Assembly (NCBI RefSeq): GCF_000003815.2
Contig: NC_049979.1
Coordinates: 34,039,725 to 34,066,819 of the forward strand
From: Branchiostoma floridae
Taxonomy: Eukaryota > Chordata > Leptocardii > Amphioxiformes > Branchiostomatidae
Reading direction: 5' to 3'
Length of the DNA stretch: 27,095 bases
Shown here piece after piece: positions 22,758-27,095 of the stretch (position 1 is the stretch's first letter; every line of letters begins with the position of its first letter). The position numbers were made by a program, and so were the translations under genes. The notes beneath the pieces are model-generated. The model saw nothing but the letters and a program-made list of their open reading frames with translations. It did no database searches and had not been told where the DNA came from.

Positions 22758-22763
22758 AATAAA
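22758..22763 (+). terminator. Polyadenylation signal AATAAA
   Basis: A canonical AATAAA lies 234 bases after the stop of the filamin-NHL block and fits a 3' UTR end about 15-30 bases later. No other gene in the same direction ends nearby. The motif is common by chance in AT-rich DNA. Confidence 0.4.
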
Positions 22764-22920
22764 GATCAATGCTCTAAAAGGTGCTGTAATATTACCATCG
22801 GAAATGTACCAGCTTTTGCTCTTGGATTTAGTAGGAATATACATGGGAACATAAGGAATGTATTGTGGCAACAATGAAGTAAAATGATGTCATAATTGTC
22901 CTTTTTTTATGAAACGAAAA

Positions 22921-23032
22921 TCCATCCCCAATCGCCTTTCCCTGGACTCAAACCTGGATCTCCCAATTACCAACTAACTGGAACCAGGAGCTCAACTTTT
23001 ACGTTACCACCGATTGAGCTACAGGGACATCC
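22921..23032 (-). repeat. tRNA-derived SINE candidate (minus strand)
   Basis: On the minus strand TGTAGCTCAATCGGTGG resembles an RNA polymerase III A box and GGTTTGAGTCC a B box, about 75 bases apart. The arms around the B box (CCAGG and CCAGG) pair with one A-A mismatch. The acceptor and D stems do not pair, so a functional tRNA is unlikely; a tRNA-derived SINE head is the better reading. Confidence 0.35.
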
Positions 23033-23439
23033 ATGTTATGCCTTACTTCACATCCAATAATAGCCATCAAATCAGATGGGTGAAGCCTAATATTAACAAA
23101 AATACGATGTAACATACAGCAGAGTTGATAGTAATATTTATGTTTTGTGCTTCAATATGTGGAAGAGTTGATGGACAGAAAGAAAACTACAATATGTCAT
23201 GAGTTGCATACCATAAATGCTTTCAAATTAGATAACCAAAAGATGTCAAAAGTTACTGGTTGTGTCTTCCTTGCGCCCTTCTTTAAGTTAACTGTATCCC
23301 AAATGTGGGTGGACACACCACTGAAAATATTGTATGTTCAACTCTACTTAGGGGAAATGCACTCTTATCTCCCATTCAAAATTGTCTTTTATTTGATGTT
23401 GTATTCAAGTTCATCCAACAGACAGGTCGTTTTTAGTTT

Positions 23440-23682
23440 TAGTTGATTATATAGCCTTATTTGATTATTCCTAAGTTTGTAAACCAGCTGCACGTTCACT
23501 CTGTTACTTGATTCCTTGTTTATTTTCACGTCGTTATCATTATCTTTTGACGATGTTATTTAGTGTTCGTTATTTTGTATGTGTGTCCTTATTTTTGTCA
23601 TGTGTAAGAGGAGAAGACTCAGATAAGCAACTTTGCTTTTTGTTAAATCCTCGTTAAATAAATGTGAATTAAAAAAAATGTG
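23440..23682 (+). mobile_element. Possible LINE 3' untranslated tail
   Basis: The stretch ends AGCAACTTTGCTTTTTGTTA, then AATCCTCGTTAAATAAATG and an A8 run. A T-rich untranslated sequence finishing in this way resembles the 3' ends of CR1/L2-type elements. No reverse transcriptase reading is present upstream, so support is weak. Confidence 0.3.
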
Positions 23683-24108
23683 GGTGTCTGCATTCGCCTT
23701 TATCCTGGCCAATCCTCTCAGTTTACTTTTAGTTCATGCTTTGATCAAATTTATGGTCTAATGACGCCACCTAGCGGAATAGATGTGATATGCAGTGTTA
23801 AGTTACAGTCCTATGGGATTTTGCATTCACTTAATGAAAGCGACGCCTGGCGGACGTAGTAATAAATGTCACGTAACAACACGTATTGCCGACCCGGAGG
23901 TAGGCTTTCACTTTGCTGGTTACCTTCCTATGTTATGTGCTGACATCACTAAGTCTTTACTGTGTGACAAATACGTTACGCAGACTCTCAGGCAGCGTTG
24001 GTAATATTGGAGTCTATAAGCAGAGACAGACAAATACACAGGAATGGTTAAGTCGTTACAAATCACTGGCATTATCAAGAGCTCTACAACATATCTGACA
24101 AATTAATC

Positions 24109-24226
24109 TAAAATCATATCAAAGTCATATCCAGATGTCTAAATCACATCAAAATCATATCCAGTTGCTTGAGTAACTGCTTTTTGGCATATCTTATTAC
24201 CTGGATGTCTAATCTTCATCGACGTA
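24109..24226. repeat. Fold-back family F, partial copy
   Basis: AAAATCATATCCAGTTGCTT, GAGTAACTGCTTTTTGGCAT and TTACCTGGATGTCTAATCTT match the copy at 17811-17948. A second, shorter start (AAAGTCATATCCAGATGTCT) precedes it. Confidence 0.7.
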
Positions 24227-25359
24227 ATCTAAAGTCTATACTGTAACAGCCAATGATCGTCGATTCAATCAAACTATAAAACAAAGAAACAAACATCAAA
24301 TAACTAGAGCAGCATCCCGTTGGAATTATCTGAAGTACTCTTGTATTCGTGAATTTGTGTAATGCAGAATAAATTTATGACCCGTTTCTTATAGTTTCGC
24401 GTTTTGGATGTGGTACCTTCACTCGTCACTAGGGGACATTGTTTTACAGTCCACTGCCCCCATCCGAAATAGTGAATTGCCATTGCTTATTCGTATGGAA
24501 ATATATAGACATATGGATGTTATCATATGAATGCAGAATTAACGTGCGATTGTACACTGTAACTTCGATTTTCTTGTTCTAGTCCTTTTTTCATGTATCA
24601 AAGAAAGGTAGTCTGATACAGGAAACATGGTAAATGTATGTACATAATGCACGATTATTGGAGTGAGGTGTCACTAACTCAGAGAGGCAAGAAATTCAGT
24701 TTCCGCACCTATCTGAGACTGCTTCTAGCCATAAACAGAACTGCTCGCTGACAGAACTGCGTTTTACAGACAAACTTTTTAAACTTCACACACGCCCCTC
24801 CCTCCCCTATTATTTCCCAACCATGTGGCTAAGTTCGCTCGGTGTTATTTGTGTTTATGAATACCCGAGCGATCGGCACCAAGCTGAAGTTGGCCGCCTA
24901 TTCATCCGCCCTTTCGTAGCCGCCTATTCAGCCGCCGATTCGTGATAAGACCGAACATAGCTACTTATTCAGATACCGATTCGAATGAACTGAAATTTCC
25001 AAAATTCGCCCCAAAGCGTCCATGTCACTCAGTGCATATCGGACATTGCTTCAAATCTTCTGTAACAGCTCATGAAATGTGAATTCACATATAGATGATA
25101 TTAGAAAGTAACATTTCATCTATATAGTGCAAATTAGACATTAGAAAACAAAACATAGCGACAATCTCATGAACTACCGCCAAATCACTAGCAGAAAAGC
25201 AAATAGGGTCTTGAAAAACCCTACGTTTTCACAAAACCAATAAAATTTTACATGATGTGATCAACGACCCACAGCGGGCCTAAGTGATAATCAGTATTAG
25301 AGAGCGGGCAACTAAGATTAAAGTGACGCACAGATTTAACAGACATCACAGCATTGCCA

Positions 25360-27095
25360 TTAAGTTGACATATGCGATCGGGAGAAAGATGGGGCGAGTT
25401 TGCCATTCTATTGACCCAATTAAACAATAAACTAAACATACAACTTCGACCAAACTCCTTCTGTTCTAACCGAAGTGTATCCGCTACGTAGTCCATGTGA
25501 CAAATTCAACAGACAGCAAAGCATGATGACGTCAGGGTGCCATAAATTCGGCAGAGGATGGTGCCACTGGCACAAGAAGGGCGNNNNNNNNNNNNNNNNN
25601 NNNNNNNNNNNNNNNNNNNNNNNNNNNNNNNNNNNNNNNNNNNNNNNNNNNNNNNNNNNNNNNNNNNNNNNNNNNNNNNNNNNNNNNNNNNNNNNNNNNN
25701 NNNNNNNNNNNNNNNNNNNNNNNNNNNNNNNNNNNNNNNNNNNNNNNNNNNNNNNNNNNNNNNNNNNNNNNNNNNNNNNNNNNNNNNNNNNNNNNNNNNN
25801 NNNNNNNNNNNNNNNNNNNNNNNNNNNNNNNNNNNNNNNNNNNNNNNNNNNNNNNNNNNNNNNNNNNNNNNNNNNNNNNNNNNNNNNNNNNNNNNNNNNN
25901 NNNNNNNNNNNNNNNNNNNNNNNNNNNNNNNNNNNNNNNNNNNNNNNNNNNNNNNNNNNNNNNNNNNNNNNNNNNNNNNNNNNNNNNNNNNNNNNNNNNN
26001 NNNNNNNNNNNNNNNNNNNNNNNNNNNNNNNNNNNNNNNNNNNNNNNNNNNNNNNNNNNNNNNNNNNNNNNNNNNNNNNNNNNNNNNNNNNNNNNNNNNN
26101 NNNNNNNNNNNNNNNNNNNNNNNNNNNNNNNNNNNNNNNNNNNNNNNNNNNNNNNNNNNNNNNNNNNNNNNNNNNNNNNNNNNNNNNNNNNNNNNNNNNC
26201 ATACAACTTCAACCAAACTCCTTCTATTTACACCGAAGTGCCTATGCTACATATTACTAGTCTCAAATTTAACAGACATCAAGGCGTGTTGACGTCAGGG
26301 TGCCATAAAGTTGACATATGCGGTCAGAAGGAAGTCAAGGCGGGTTTTCCACCCTATTGTCCTAATTAGAAGATTCATACACAATAAACTAAACATACAA
26401 CTTCAACCAAACTCAGTCTGATTACACCGAAGTGCCTATGCTACATATTACTAGTCTCAAATTTAACAGACAGTAAAGCATGATGACGTCAGGGTGCCAT
26501 AAAGTTGACATATGCGGTCAGAAAAAAATCACGGCAGGTTTTTCACTATATTGTCCTAATTTTAAAAAAATCATATACATTAAACTAAACATACAACTTC
26601 AACCAAACCCTTTCTATTCACATTGGATTGTCTCCGCTACGTATTACTAGTCTCAAATTTAACAGACATCATGTCGTGATGACGTCAGAGTACCGTAAAG
26701 TCAGGGGGAATCCGCTATCTCCTATCTCCTAGACTAGAGGCGATAATTAACCCAAGCTGGTCTATGCTCGACGCTCAGGCCCGGGTTCCCCAGATGGCCT
26801 CCCGTGGGGTAGAGCGATTAGCAAGCCTTTTGCCTGTCCTAGAGTTAATCGAGCGTGTAATGTGAGTAAACACAGCGGTCAGAAGGAAGTCATGGCGGGT
26901 TTTCCACTCTATTGTCGTAATGGAAAAAAATTCATACACAATAAACTAAACATACAACTTCGACCAAACTCAGTCTGTTAACACCAGAGTATCTCCGCTA
27001 CATATTACTTGTCTCAAATTTAACAGACATCAAGGCGTGTTGACGTCAGAGTGCCATAAAGTTGACATGTGCGGTGAGAAGGAAGTCAGGGCGGG
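25360..27095 (+). repeat. Satellite of about 195 bp with a CRE palindrome in most units
   Basis: Units recur with marker blocks GTTGACATATGCGGTCAGAA, AAACTAAACATACAACTTC, CTCAAATTTAACAGACA and TGACGTCAGGGTGCC. The GACGTCAG block is at about 26291, 26485, 26680 and 27041; spacing is 194-195 bases except where an insertion occurs. The array continues past the window end and into the 25584-26199 gap, which it probably caused. TGACGTCA, the CREB/ATF palindrome, is in several units; others read TTGACGTCA. A more degenerate unit lies at 25250-25360. Confidence 0.93.
26702..26868. mobile_element. Insertion of about 165 bp within one satellite unit
   Basis: One unit is interrupted between CCGTAAAGT and GCGGTCAGAAGG by GC-richer DNA containing GGCCCGGGTTCCCCAGATGG and AGCGATTAGCAAGCC. 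Flanks resume the satellite consensus. No coding content or clear inverted ends are seen, and no target-site duplication was confirmed. It could be a short SINE or MITE. Confidence 0.55.

Larger units (their letters stand above)
22525..25240. other. Intergenic stretch without a supported gene
   Basis: Apart from the polyadenylation signal, the SINE-like block, the possible LINE tail and the family-F copy at 24109-24226, no exon, domain or structured RNA was recognised. At 24840-24970 short words GCCGCCTATTCA and CCGATTCG recur two times each. Open frames present are short and lack domain patterns. Confidence 0.55.

Noticed and set aside
22921-23032. Functional tRNA gene on the minus strand
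   Set aside because: A- and B-box-like words are present, but the acceptor and D stems do not pair and the spacing is too long; kept only as a SINE candidate.
23147-23446. Open frame of 99 codons in the 3' intergenic stretch
   Set aside because: Composition follows the AT-rich background and no domain, signal or splice context supports it.
1-27095. CRISPR array or bacterial operon
   Set aside because: The tandem repeats have no unique spacers, and spliced metazoan domain genes rule out a prokaryotic context.

Overview
This is a eukaryotic shotgun scaffold from an intron-rich animal genome. It has GT-AG introns of 0.2-2.4 kb, many short fold-back (MITE-like) elements, non-LTR retrotransposon fragments, minisatellites and N gaps (8628-9108, a single N at 20714, 25584-26199). 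The domain content (SRCR, kringle, EGF, REJ/GAIN, GPS and a TRIM-type filamin-NHL protein) suggests an invertebrate deuterostome, most likely a cephalochordate (amphioxus). The organism is inferred, not proven.

Positions 768-20270 carry one plus-strand gene, read here as about 18 exons. The 5' modules are SRCR (two exons), kringle, kringle, SRCR and a double EGF exon, each bounded by phase-1 introns. They are followed by REJ/GAIN-like exons, a GPS autoproteolysis motif split over two exons, and a first transmembrane helix. This is the extracellular half of a polycystin-1-like (PKD1/PKD1L/PKDREJ) receptor. Intron phases agree at every junction, although the 3' edge of the 10254 exon was chosen to fit. 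The 5' start with its signal peptide and the 3' part (PLAT domain, remaining membrane helices) are not in view.

The introns hold most of the surprises. A 37-bp minisatellite (5883-8200) and a 61-bp minisatellite (14377-15450) lie in two introns of this gene in opposite orientation. They share a core that matches, as recalled, the 17-bp REST/NRSF (RE1) consensus; 23 exact matches were counted by eye in the arrays. One further exact match stands alone at 20570-20586. A 5'-truncated LINE sits inside the first array with a candidate 7-bp target-site duplication. At least six families of fold-back or dispersed repeats recur in the introns.

Right of the single-N gap, a Tx1/L1-like reverse transcriptase fragment (minus strand, 20715-21301) abuts a plus-strand filamin-NHL coding block (21260-22524) with one frameshift and no RING or B-box in view. 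From 22525 to about 25240 there is no supported gene, only a polyadenylation signal, a tRNA-like SINE candidate, a possible LINE tail and one fold-back half-element. From about 25360 to the end a roughly 195-bp satellite is repeated, most copies carrying a CRE palindrome (TGACGTCA).
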